From Pseudomonadota bacterium (GTDB lineage Bacteria; Pseudomonadota; Gammaproteobacteria; Burkholderiales; Burkholderiaceae_C), in assembly GCA_029779845.1 (NCBI GenBank), contig JAKOZT010000142.1:1-56339 (forward strand): a stretch of DNA of 56,339 nt, read 5' to 3'. The position numbers and the translations under genes were made by a program. Within the stretch, counting starts at the first letter, position 1, and the number at the start of each line of letters is the position of its first letter. The notes beneath the pieces are model-generated. The model was given only the letters and a program-made list of their open reading frames with translations. It was not told the origin of the DNA and searched no databases. Shown here piece by piece: positions 25,661-33,539 of this stretch.

Positions 25661-26323
25661 TTGGTCACAGGCAACGCACCGATCAAGACGCCGGACGGTC
25701 AGGCCGAGCTGGCGACGCGCTCGCGCCATCTGAGCCAGCGGCACCGCACCGTGCTGCTGCTGGTCAACGGCCGGCGCACCGAGGAGCAGATCCGCCGCCT
25801 GGCCGAACAGGCCGGCGCGCCGCCGAGCTGTTTCGACGAACTGCTCGACCTGGGCATGATCATCCGCCCGCTGCCGACCCTGCCGATCGAGGTGGCGCCG
25901 TACCCGACGCTGCCGGCGGCGCCTTCGGTCGACCTGCCGCTGCCCGACCTGGATCACGAGCCGCCGCTGCCGCCCGCCGGCGCGCTGGTGCCGAACTCGA
26001 CGCTCAACGGCGACCTCGGCGGCTACGAGCCCTGGGCGATGGTCGAGACCGACTATTCCGATCTCGGCGACCTCGACGGCGGCCTCGAGCAGGCGCGCGA
26101 CCTGCTCATCCGCGCGGTGCGCACCGACGCGCCGGTGGCCGGCTCGCTGACGCTGATGCGGCTGCGCCGCGCGCGCACCCGCGAAGACCTGCTGGGCCTG
26201 CTCGACGAAGTCGTGCAGCGCATCGCGCGGCCGCCGCGCGAAGTCGAGATCGCCCGCCTGGTGCGCCGCGTGCGCCGGCTGATCGCCGACGCGCCGGCCG
26301 ATTCGTCGCTGCCGGGCTTCTGA
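25661..26323 (+). CDS. Unrecognised protein upstream of coaX
   Basis: A 220-residue protein I cannot assign. An N-terminal helical block ([20 protein letters not shown], then [20 protein letters not shown]) looks like a small winged-helix or regulator-like segment seen in Burkholderiales hypothetical proteins. A proline-rich middle ([20 protein letters not shown]) follows, then an Arg-rich helical C-terminus. No signal peptide or membrane segment. TTG at 25661 is preferred because GGTGGAG lies 7 bases before it; TTG at 25592 and GTG at 25646 are alternatives. Its stop is 5 bp before coaX, so the two are probably co-transcribed. Confidence 0.65.
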   Translation: MVTGNAPIKTPDGQAELATRSRHLSQRHRTVLLLVNGRRTEEQIRRLAEQAGAPPSCFDELLDLGMIIRPLPTLPIEVAPYPTLPAAPSVDLPLPDLDHEPPLPPAGALVPNSTLNGDLGGYEPWAMVETDYSDLGDLDGGLEQARDLLIRAVRTDAPVAGSLTLMRLRRARTREDLLGLLDEVVQRIARPPREVEIARLVRRVRRLIADAPADSSLPGF

Positions 26324-26328
26324 GCCGC

Positions 26329-27099
26329 ATGAGCTTTCTCGCCATCGACGTGGGCAACACGCGACTGAAGTGGGCGCAGTACGCCTCGCCGCAGCCGGGC
26401 GCCGCGCTGCTCGCGCACGGCGCGGTGTTCCTCGAGACCATCGACAGCCTGGCCGACACCGACTGGAAGGGCATCGCGCCGCCGACCAGCATGCTCGGCT
26501 GCGTGGTGGCGGGCGAGGGCGTCAAGCGCCGCGTCGAAGAGCAGCTCGAGATCTGGGACGACCTCGATCCGCGCTGGGTGGTCTCGGCGCGCGAGGCCTG
26601 CGGCCTGACCAACGGCTACGACCACCCGAACCGGCTCGGCGTCGACCGCTGGGTGGCGATGATCGGCGCGCGCCATCGTGTGCTCGCGCAGGGCGGGCCG
26701 CGGCCGGTGCTGGTGGTGATGGTGGGCACCGCGGTGACGGTCGACGCGGTCGACGCCGGCGGCAGGTTCCTCGGCGGGCTGATCCTGCCCGGCTTCGGCC
26801 TGATGCTGCGCGCGCTCGAGATGGGCACCGCCGGGCTGAAGGCGCCCACCGGCGAGGCGGTGGACTTCCCCACCAACACCAGCGATGCGCTGATGAGCGG
26901 CGGCGCCGACGCGCTGGCCGGCGCGGTCGAGCGCATGTACCGCAAGCTGCGCCGGCGCACCGGCGCCGAGCCGGCGCTGGTGATGAGCGGCGGCGCGGCG
27001 GTCAAGCTCGCGCCGATCACCGAGCTGCCCTTCGAGACGGTCGATACGCTGATCTTCGACGGCTTGCTCGAACTGCAGTCGCGCCGCCTGGCGCTCTGA
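26329..27099 (+). CDS. coaX: Type III pantothenate kinase
   Basis: Phosphorylates pantothenate, the first step of CoA synthesis. The 256-residue protein has the ASKHA-fold phosphate loop [16 protein letters not shown] at the start, the pantothenate-site [20 protein letters not shown], and [10 protein letters not shown] plus [22 protein letters not shown], all typical of CoaX. The gene supplies CoA for a genome rich in CoA-ester catabolism. ATG 26329 directly begins the family motif. No birA gene is fused or adjacent on the visible side. Confidence 0.93.
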   Translation: MSFLAIDVGNTRLKWAQYASPQPGAALLAHGAVFLETIDSLADTDWKGIAPPTSMLGCVVAGEGVKRRVEEQLEIWDDLDPRWVVSAREACGLTNGYDHPNRLGVDRWVAMIGARHRVLAQGGPRPVLVVMVGTAVTVDAVDAGGRFLGGLILPGFGLMLRALEMGTAGLKAPTGEAVDFPTNTSDALMSGGADALAGAVERMYRKLRRRTGAEPALVMSGGAAVKLAPITELPFETVDTLIFDGLLELQSRRLAL

Positions 27100-27289
27100 C
27101 TCCAGACCCGCGCCAGACGCGCTCGGTGTCTGGCCGCAACTCGGCGTTGCGCCGCTGGCCTGCCGGCCGCGGCGCCGGCTCGATGAACGCGCCGAGGCCT
27201 GCGCATTTTTCCCCGTCTGCTCCTCCAAGCCTCTTCACATTCCGGAACGGTTCGAGGGTTAGTACTGTGTCGAGTCGGCTCGCCAAGAA

Positions 27290-27311
27290 ACATACTATCC
27301 AACCAGTATGT
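27290..27311. promoter_or_regulatory. TetR-type operator before cluster B
   Basis: ACATACT (27290-27296) and AGTATGT (27305-27311) are perfect inverted repeats with an 8-bp spacer ATCCAACC, a layout common for TetR-family operators of acyl-CoA genes. It ends 13 bp before the first start codon of cluster B, and TACTAT inside it could be a -10 box. The cluster ends with a TetR gene. The rest of the 225-bp gap after coaX shows only a weak CCAGAC/GTCTGG stem (27113-27133). Confidence 0.55.
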
Positions 27312-27324
27312 AAACGGGGGCGAC

Positions 27325-28359
27325 ATGAACATCGGCGCAGCGCAGAAGAAAGCTCTCGGCTTTGCGCTTTCCCATCCGAACGAACGAGACTGCTGGATCA
27401 AGGCGCCTGCGCTCACGGCGGCGCTCGAATGCGGCGGCGACGAGGACCGCGCCATCGCGCTCGAATGGTTGCGTCGCGCGATGGCGACCCAGCGTGACGA
27501 TGGCAACCTGAGCTACGCGGACACCGTCCATGCGCTGCCCGCCGGGCACATCCGCAGCTTCACGCCGTTGGCGAGCCTCACCGCATCGCTGGGCTATCCA
27601 TTGCTGCTGGCCTATCGGCAGTGGCCCGCCGAAGAATTGCTCCGCGCCGCGGCGCGCCAAGCCGACGCGTTGCGCTGTGCACCGCGAACGCGCGACGGCG
27701 GCATCTGGGCCCGCGCCGAGGGGCCGGAGCTTTGGGTGGACTTCACCTATCTCATGGCGCCGTTCCTTGCACTGTATGGACAACTGGCCGACGACGTCTC
27801 TGCGGTCGACGATGCGTTCCATCAGTTCGCCGTGCACGTCGATCACCTGGTGGACCCGCGCAAGCACCTGGCGCGACACGCTTGGTGCGAGAAGCCCGAC
27901 CACTACCCGCAGTCGACGTTCTGGACGCGCGGCAACGGCTGGCTGGTGTGTGCGGCCGTCGACCTGTTGCGCCTGGCGCCGGATCATCCGGGAGCAGATC
28001 GCGTGCGGCGGACGCTCGTGCAGGTACTGCCGGCGATGGCGGCCTACCAGGAGCGCTCGGGCTACTTCTGCCACGTGCTCGACGACCCCCGTTCCAACCT
28101 GGAGGCCTCCGGCACGGCGATGTTCGCCTACGCGATGGCGCACGCCGTTTCGATGGGACTGTGCCCCCGGGCGGATCTCGAGCGCGCTCGCCGCGCCGTG
28201 GAGGCCGTGGCGGGGGCGGTCGAGCCCTCCGGAAAGGTTCCCGGCGTCGCCGTGCCGCCCGGAGGCCCGGGCGTGCCGTTCGACTGGACGCTGTTCGGCC
28301 AGGGCTTCTTCGTGCTGGCCGTGGATGCGCTCCTGCGCGCCGAAGGGAGTGCGCGGTGA
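27325..28359 (+). CDS. GH105/GH88-like (alpha/alpha)6-barrel protein
   Basis: A 344-residue cytoplasmic protein (no signal peptide) resembling unsaturated rhamnogalacturonyl hydrolases, which hydrate a vinyl-ether double bond of 4,5-unsaturated uronides. Family-like segments are RDGGIWARAEGPELWVDFTYLM (split here: D139 is the likely general acid), HAWCE (H185), TFWTRGNGWLV (W200, R202, N204, W206) and SGTAMFAYAM. It is the first gene of cluster B and its stop overlaps the next start (GTGA). Finding this fold before CoA-ester genes is odd: it may release an acid from a glycoside-like substrate or hydrate another double bond. Confidence 0.72.
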   Translation: MNIGAAQKKALGFALSHPNERDCWIKAPALTAALECGGDEDRAIALEWLRRAMATQRDDGNLSYADTVHALPAGHIRSFTPLASLTASLGYPLLLAYRQWPAEELLRAAARQADALRCAPRTRDGGIWARAEGPELWVDFTYLMAPFLALYGQLADDVSAVDDAFHQFAVHVDHLVDPRKHLARHAWCEKPDHYPQSTFWTRGNGWLVCAAVDLLRLAPDHPGADRVRRTLVQVLPAMAAYQERSGYFCHVLDDPRSNLEASGTAMFAYAMAHAVSMGLCPRADLERARRAVEAVAGAVEPSGKVPGVAVPPGGPGVPFDWTLFGQGFFVLAVDALLRAEGSAR

Positions 28360-29543
28360 CGGCATCGACCCCGAAGTCGGCCCGCCCGCTGGACGGCGTG
28401 CGCGTGCTCGACTTGTCGCGCCTCGCGCCGGGGCCCTACTGCACCATGATGCTGGCCGACCTTGGCGCCGAGGTCATCGTCGTCGGCGGGGGCCGCGCCG
28501 GGCTGCCGGTGTCGTCGTTCTCGCGCGGCAAGCATTTCATTGCGCTCGACATGAAGTCGCCGGACGGCCAGCGCGCGCTGCAGCGCCTGGCGCGCAGCGC
28601 GGACGTGCTGGTCGAAGGGTTCCGCCCCGGCGTGACGCAGCGGCTGGGCGCCGACCACGCGACGCTCTCGGCGCTCAACCCGCAGCTGATCTACTGCTCG
28701 CTGACCGGCTACGGCCAGGACGGCCCGCTCGCGCAGGCGGCGGGGCACGATCTGAACTACCTCGCGCTGACCGGCGTGCTCGGCAGCATCGGACCGGCCG
28801 ACGCGCCGCCCGTGGTACCGCTGAACCTGCTGGCCGACTTCGCGGGCGGCAGCCTGTTCGCGGTGATTGGCATCCTCGCCGCGCTGATCGAACGCACGCG
28901 CTCGGGCCAGGGCCAGCACATCGACGCCGCGATGATCGACGGCTGCCTGTCGCTGATGGCGATGCACAGCCCCGTGTGGGGCTCCGCGGCCATGCCGGCG
29001 CGCGGCCGTGGCTGGCTCTCGGGTGCCGCGCCCTACTACCGCTGCTATGCGTGTGCCGATGGACGCCACGTGTCCGTGGGCGCGCTCGAGCCGCAGTTCT
29101 TCGCGACGCTGTGGTCGCTCGTCGGTGAAGGGCCGGCACCCGACCAGATGGACATGTCCGCGTGGCCGCACATCGAGGCGGTCTTCGCGAAGGCGTTCTC
29201 GACGCGGGCGCGCGACGAATGGAGCGAGCTGTTCGCCGGCCAGGACGTGTGCGTCTTTCCGGTGCTCGACCCGGCCGAGGCATGGCAGCACGCGCACGTG
29301 CGGCAGCGCCATCCCGACGCAGGTCCGGCCGAGCCGCCGACCGTGCCGCGCTTCGGCCGCACGCCGCTGCAGGTGCCTGCCACCGACACGCGCGACCGCT
29401 CCGTCGAACTGCTGCGCGCGGCCGGGCTGTCCGACAGCGAGATCGAGCGTGCGAGCCCGCCCGCCGACCGCGACCGCGCGCTCAGCACGCGCGACGCCTG
29501 GCCGCCGCCGCTGCGCGACGGCGGGGCGACGCCCCGTTCCTGA
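28356..29543 (+). CDS. Alpha-methylacyl-CoA racemase-like CaiB/BaiF protein
   Basis: Predicted to epimerise the 2-position of 2-methyl- or 2-aryl-branched acyl-CoAs. The 395-residue protein has PLDGVRVLDLSRLAPGPYCT and DLGAEV at the start, and AGHDLNYLALTGVLG with H131 and NLLADFAGG with D161, matching the His/Asp acid-base pair of alpha-methylacyl-CoA racemase (H126 and D156 in the mycobacterial enzyme). This separates it from CoA-transferases of the same fold. The start is GTG 28356, overlapping the upstream stop. Substrate not known. Confidence 0.82.
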   Translation: MTASTPKSARPLDGVRVLDLSRLAPGPYCTMMLADLGAEVIVVGGGRAGLPVSSFSRGKHFIALDMKSPDGQRALQRLARSADVLVEGFRPGVTQRLGADHATLSALNPQLIYCSLTGYGQDGPLAQAAGHDLNYLALTGVLGSIGPADAPPVVPLNLLADFAGGSLFAVIGILAALIERTRSGQGQHIDAAMIDGCLSLMAMHSPVWGSAAMPARGRGWLSGAAPYYRCYACADGRHVSVGALEPQFFATLWSLVGEGPAPDQMDMSAWPHIEAVFAKAFSTRARDEWSELFAGQDVCVFPVLDPAEAWQHAHVRQRHPDAGPAEPPTVPRFGRTPLQVPATDTRDRSVELLRAAGLSDSEIERASPPADRDRALSTRDAWPPPLRDGGATPRS

Positions 29544-29578
29544 CGGCCCATCCACGAACCGCACCGAGACCATCCGAC

Positions 29579-30712
29579 ATGAACGCCGGCGACACCCACG
29601 CCTACAACGAGTTCCGCGGCACCGTGCGCCGCTTCGCGCGCGCCGAGGTCGCACCGCACGCTGCCGAGATCGATCGCGACAAGCGCCCGCCCGTGGAGGC
29701 CTTCGAGGCGAGCCTGGCCCTCGGGCTGCCGGGCCTGCCCTACCCCGAGCGCCTCGGCGGGCAGGGCGGCGACATGCTCAGCCAGTGCATCGTGCTGGAA
29801 GAGATCGGCCGCGTGTGCGCGTCGACCGCGCTGACGGTGTCCAGCTCCTGGATCCTGATGGCCGTGATGGATTTCGGCACGCCGGCACAGCAGCAGAGCA
29901 TCGTGCCCGACATCACCGCCGGCCGCGCGCGCTGCGCGTGGGGTCTGACCGAACCGCAGGGCGGCTCCGACCTGATGGGCGCCAAGACGCAGGCCCGGCG
30001 CGACGGCGACGCGTGGGTGATCAACGGCACCAAGCGCTTCATCACCAACGGCGGCTGGGCGGAGTGGTATCTGATCTTCGCGCGCACCGAGCCGAAGCGC
30101 TTCGGCCTGTTCCTCGTGCACAAGAACGACCCGGGCGTCTCCTTCGGCGCGCAGGAACGCAAGATGGGCATGCGCGGCAGCCCCACCTGCGACGTGATCC
30201 TCGAGAACGTGCGCGTGGATGCGGGCCGGCAACTCGGCGACCCGACGCGCGGCGCGGAGAACATCGGCGCGGCGCTGATGCGTTCGCGCCTGCACATCGC
30301 GGCGCACGCGCTGGGCATCGCCAGCGGCGCGCTCGACGAGGCCGTGCACTACACGACCGGGCGCGAGCAATTCGGCCAGGCGATCGCGCGCTTCCAGATG
30401 GTGCGCTGCATCGTGGCCGACATGGCGATCAAGGTCGAAGCCGCGCGCGCCACGCTGTACCGCGCCGTGCAGATGTACGAGTCCGGCGATCCACAGGCCA
30501 AGCTGCAGGCCTCCATCGCGAAGGTGCTGTGCTCGGACGCGGCGATGGCCGTCACCACCGATGCCGTGCAGCTGCACGGCGGTTACGGCTACCTGGAGGA
30601 CTACCCGGTGGAGCGGATGATGCGCGACGCCAAGGTCACGCAGATCTGGGAGGGCACCAACCAGATCCAGCGCCTGATGATCGCCAAGGACGTCTACGAC
30701 GTCCTCGCCTGA
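29579..30712 (+). CDS. Acyl-CoA dehydrogenase
   Basis: FAD enzyme introducing a 2,3-double bond into acyl-CoA, giving electrons to ETF. The 377-residue protein has the N-terminal helical domain (AHAEIDRDK-like region), WGLTEPQGGSDLMGAKTQA around the flavin, YTTGREQFGQAIARFQ and the C-terminal LHGGYGYLEDYPVERMMRDA. The catalytic base is E358 in IWEGTNQIQR, the position used by short- and medium-chain enzymes rather than isovaleryl-CoA dehydrogenase. It starts 35 bp after the racemase-like gene. Chain type cannot be read from the sequence. Confidence 0.92.
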   Translation: MNAGDTHAYNEFRGTVRRFARAEVAPHAAEIDRDKRPPVEAFEASLALGLPGLPYPERLGGQGGDMLSQCIVLEEIGRVCASTALTVSSSWILMAVMDFGTPAQQQSIVPDITAGRARCAWGLTEPQGGSDLMGAKTQARRDGDAWVINGTKRFITNGGWAEWYLIFARTEPKRFGLFLVHKNDPGVSFGAQERKMGMRGSPTCDVILENVRVDAGRQLGDPTRGAENIGAALMRSRLHIAAHALGIASGALDEAVHYTTGREQFGQAIARFQMVRCIVADMAIKVEAARATLYRAVQMYESGDPQAKLQASIAKVLCSDAAMAVTTDAVQLHGGYGYLEDYPVERMMRDAKVTQIWEGTNQIQRLMIAKDVYDVLA

Positions 30713-30724
30713 GGGAGCCGAGCC

Positions 30725-31894
30725 ATGTCGAGCATTCTCGAAGGCCTGACCGTCCTGGAGCTGTGCGAGGTCTACCAGGGGCCGCTGGCCGGCCAGTGCC
30801 TCGGCGACTTCGGGGCGCGCGTGATCAAGGTCGAGCGCGGCCCGATGGGCGATCCCCTGCGCGGCGGCGACTTCCATGCGGTCGAACGCGGGCTGATGAG
30901 CAGCTACTTCGCCGCGGCCAACCGCAACAAGGAGTCCATCTGCCTGGACCTGAAGAGCGAAGCCGGCCGCGACGCGCTGCTGGCCCTCGTGCAGCAGGCC
31001 GACGTGCTGCTGCACAACTACCGGCCCGGCGTGATGGACAAGCTCGGGCTGGGCTACGAGGCGCTGAGCGCGCTGAACCCGCGACTGGTCTACGCGTGCG
31101 CCAGCGGTTTCGGCGAGACCGGTCCGTGGGCGCAGATGGCAGGGCAGGACATCCTGATCCAGTCGCTCAGCGGCATCGCCGCGGCGCCCGAAGGGCCGCC
31201 GCGCTACGTCAACGCGCCGCTGTCCGACTACGCCTCGGGCATGGTGCTCGTCCAGGGCATCCTTCTGGCGCTTCTCGAGCGCATGCAGTCCGGACGGGGA
31301 CAGAAGGTGTCGGTGTCGCTGCTGGACACGGCGGTGTCGATCCAGAGCCTGGAGGCCGCCGCGGAACTGAACTACGGCGTCGAGACGCGCTGGATCGACC
31401 GTGCGCTGAACTTCTCCGTCCAGGCCAGCGACGGCTGGGTCACGGTGCTGGGCTTCTTCCGCGACAACCCGCTGCAGCTGATCTGCCGGGCAATCGGCGT
31501 TGCCGATCTCAGCATCGACATGGGCCTGCCCGACGCGGCGCGGCAGCGCGCCCACCGCGACGCGATCGTGCGGCGCCTCGCGCCCGCGTTCCGCGCCCTC
31601 GCGGTCGACGACGTCGTGCAGCGGCTCCAGCGCGAGGGCGTGCTGTGCGCGCCGGTGCTGCCGTTCCGCCGCACGCTGGAGTGGCCGCAGCTGCGGCACA
31701 ACGGCATGGTGCGCACGGTGCCGGTGGACGGGCAGGAACCGATGCAGGTCATCGACCATCCCCTGCGGCTGTCGCGCACGCCGCACGCCGTGCGGCGCGG
31801 GCCACCCCGCCTGGGCGAGCACACGCGCGAGGTGCTGGCCGCCCTCGGCTACGACGAGCAGCGGATCCGTCAGGCCGCCGGCGAGGACGGCTGA
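30725..31894 (+). CDS. CaiB/BaiF family CoA-transferase
   Basis: Second class III CoA-transferase-fold protein of cluster B, 389 residues. It begins LEGLTVLELCEVYQGPLAGQ and has FAAANRNKESICLDLKSEAG, NYRPGVMDKLGLGYEAL and GFGETGPWAQMAGQDILIQS; D142 in GQDIL is the likely anhydride-forming aspartate. It lacks the AMACR histidine context, so transfer of CoA is the best guess. It begins 12 bp after the dehydrogenase stop, with GGGAGCCGAGCC before the ATG, and ends 1 bp before the ligase start. Confidence 0.88.
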   Translation: MSSILEGLTVLELCEVYQGPLAGQCLGDFGARVIKVERGPMGDPLRGGDFHAVERGLMSSYFAAANRNKESICLDLKSEAGRDALLALVQQADVLLHNYRPGVMDKLGLGYEALSALNPRLVYACASGFGETGPWAQMAGQDILIQSLSGIAAAPEGPPRYVNAPLSDYASGMVLVQGILLALLERMQSGRGQKVSVSLLDTAVSIQSLEAAAELNYGVETRWIDRALNFSVQASDGWVTVLGFFRDNPLQLICRAIGVADLSIDMGLPDAARQRAHRDAIVRRLAPAFRALAVDDVVQRLQREGVLCAPVLPFRRTLEWPQLRHNGMVRTVPVDGQEPMQVIDHPLRLSRTPHAVRRGPPRLGEHTREVLAALGYDEQRIRQAAGEDG

Positions 31895-31895
31895 G

Positions 31896-33539
31896 ATGCA
31901 CGCCGTGGTGGACATGGCTGGCTGGACGGTCGGCGAGCTGCTGCGCGTGCAGGCGCAGCGCGCGCCCGACGATGTCTTCATCGAGATGGCCGACGGCCAG
32001 TCGTTGAACTATGGCCAAGCTTGGCGCGAGGCCGGCAGGATGGCGCAGGCGCTGCGGGCGTGCGGCGTGGAGCCTGGCCATGCCGTGGTCATCATGCTGC
32101 CCAACGGCCTGAGCGCGGTGCTCGCGTGGCTCGGCGCGAACCTGCTCGGCGCGGTGGACGTGACCATCAACACCGGCTACCGCGGCGCGAGCCTGGAGCA
32201 CGCGATCAACCAGTCGCAGGCCCGGCACATGGTGCTCGGCGCGGAACTCCTGCCGGTCCTGCGCGCCAGCGAAGGCGGACTGGTCCACCTGCGCACCTGT
32301 CTCGTGGCGGGTCTCGCGCAGCGCGAGGACATGACGGGCCGGCACGCCGGGGGCATCGAAGTGCGAGACCTGGCACAGGCACTGGCGGCCGCCCCGGACG
32401 GTGACGACGCATGGCCGGTCGTCAGGCCCAGCGACATCGCCAGCATCATCTACACCTCGGGTACCACCGGGCCGGCCAAGGGCGTGCTGATGCCGCATGC
32501 GCAGGTCGTGCTCCTCGCGCGACAAACCGCCGAGAAGCTGCGCATCGACCCTCAGGACGTGTACTACAGCTTCCATCCGCTGTACCACATGGCCGGCAAG
32601 TTCATGCAGGTACTGGCCTGCCTCGTCGCAGGCGCGAAGCTCGTGCTCGACACGCACTTCGACCCGACACGGTGGCTGCAGCGCGTGCGCGACAGCGGCG
32701 CGACGCTGTCCGGCGCGCACGGCCCGATGCTGGAGATGATCCGCGCGCAGCCGCCCGGCGCCCGCGATTCGGACCATCGCCTGAGGGCGATCTGCAGTGC
32801 ACCGTTCCCCCGCCACATCGCCGAGGACTTCGAGCGGCGCTTCGGCGTGCGCGGCGTCGAGGTGTGGGGGATGACGGAGGTCGGCATTCCACTGTGGTGC
32901 CCGATGGACGCGCCGCTGCGCGCCGGCTCGTGCGGCCGCGTGGACGAGCGGTGGTTCGAGTTCGCCATCGTCGACCCGGCCACCGACGTGCCGGTGCCCA
33001 CCGGCGGCATCGGCGAGTTCGTGGTGCGGCCGCGCCACCCGTGGACCTTGTTCCAGGGCTACATCGGCATGCCCGACAAGACCGTCGCCGCATGGCGCAA
33101 CCTGTGGTTCCACACCGGCGACGAGGGCCGCATGGACGAGGAGGGCTGGGTCTACTTCCAGGATCGCTCGTCCGACCGCATCCGCCGCCGCGCCGAGAAC
33201 ATCCCGGCGCACGACATCGAGGTCGCCGCGCGGCAGCACCCCGCCGTGCTCGAAGCGGTCGCGGTCGGCACGCCGTCCGAGTTCGCCGGCGACGATGACA
33301 TTCGCCTGTTCGTGATCGCCCGCCCGCAGGCCGCACCCGCGCCGGAAGAGCTGCTGCGCCACCTCGCGCGCCAACTGCCGCACTTCATGGTGCCGCGCTA
33401 CCTCGAGTTCGTCGACGAGTTTCCGCGCAGCGCCACGCACAAGGTGCAGCGCGCGCTGTTGAGGCAGCGCGCGCCAGGCCCGCAGACCTGGGACCGCAAA
33501 GCGCATCACATCGACCTCAGGTCGCTGATCCACACATGA
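31896..33539 (+). CDS. Acyl-CoA synthetase (CaiC-like AMP-forming ligase)
   Basis: Activates a carboxylic acid to its CoA thioester via an acyl-adenylate. The 547-residue protein has the ATP-binding YTSGTTGPAKG (186-196), GMTEVG, LWFHTGDEG and the hinge DRSSDRIRRRAENI, with a C-terminal lysine region THKVQR. The RRRAENI hinge and overall order resemble crotonobetaine/carnitine-CoA ligase and related cyclohexane-carboxylate or acid ligases. It provides an ATP-driven entry to cluster B, with the CoA-transferase as an ATP-free route. The stop overlaps the next start by 4 nt. Confidence 0.9.
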   Translation: MHAVVDMAGWTVGELLRVQAQRAPDDVFIEMADGQSLNYGQAWREAGRMAQALRACGVEPGHAVVIMLPNGLSAVLAWLGANLLGAVDVTINTGYRGASLEHAINQSQARHMVLGAELLPVLRASEGGLVHLRTCLVAGLAQREDMTGRHAGGIEVRDLAQALAAAPDGDDAWPVVRPSDIASIIYTSGTTGPAKGVLMPHAQVVLLARQTAEKLRIDPQDVYYSFHPLYHMAGKFMQVLACLVAGAKLVLDTHFDPTRWLQRVRDSGATLSGAHGPMLEMIRAQPPGARDSDHRLRAICSAPFPRHIAEDFERRFGVRGVEVWGMTEVGIPLWCPMDAPLRAGSCGRVDERWFEFAIVDPATDVPVPTGGIGEFVVRPRHPWTLFQGYIGMPDKTVAAWRNLWFHTGDEGRMDEEGWVYFQDRSSDRIRRRAENIPAHDIEVAARQHPAVLEAVAVGTPSEFAGDDDIRLFVIARPQAAPAPEELLRHLARQLPHFMVPRYLEFVDEFPRSATHKVQRALLRQRAPGPQTWDRKAHHIDLRSLIHT

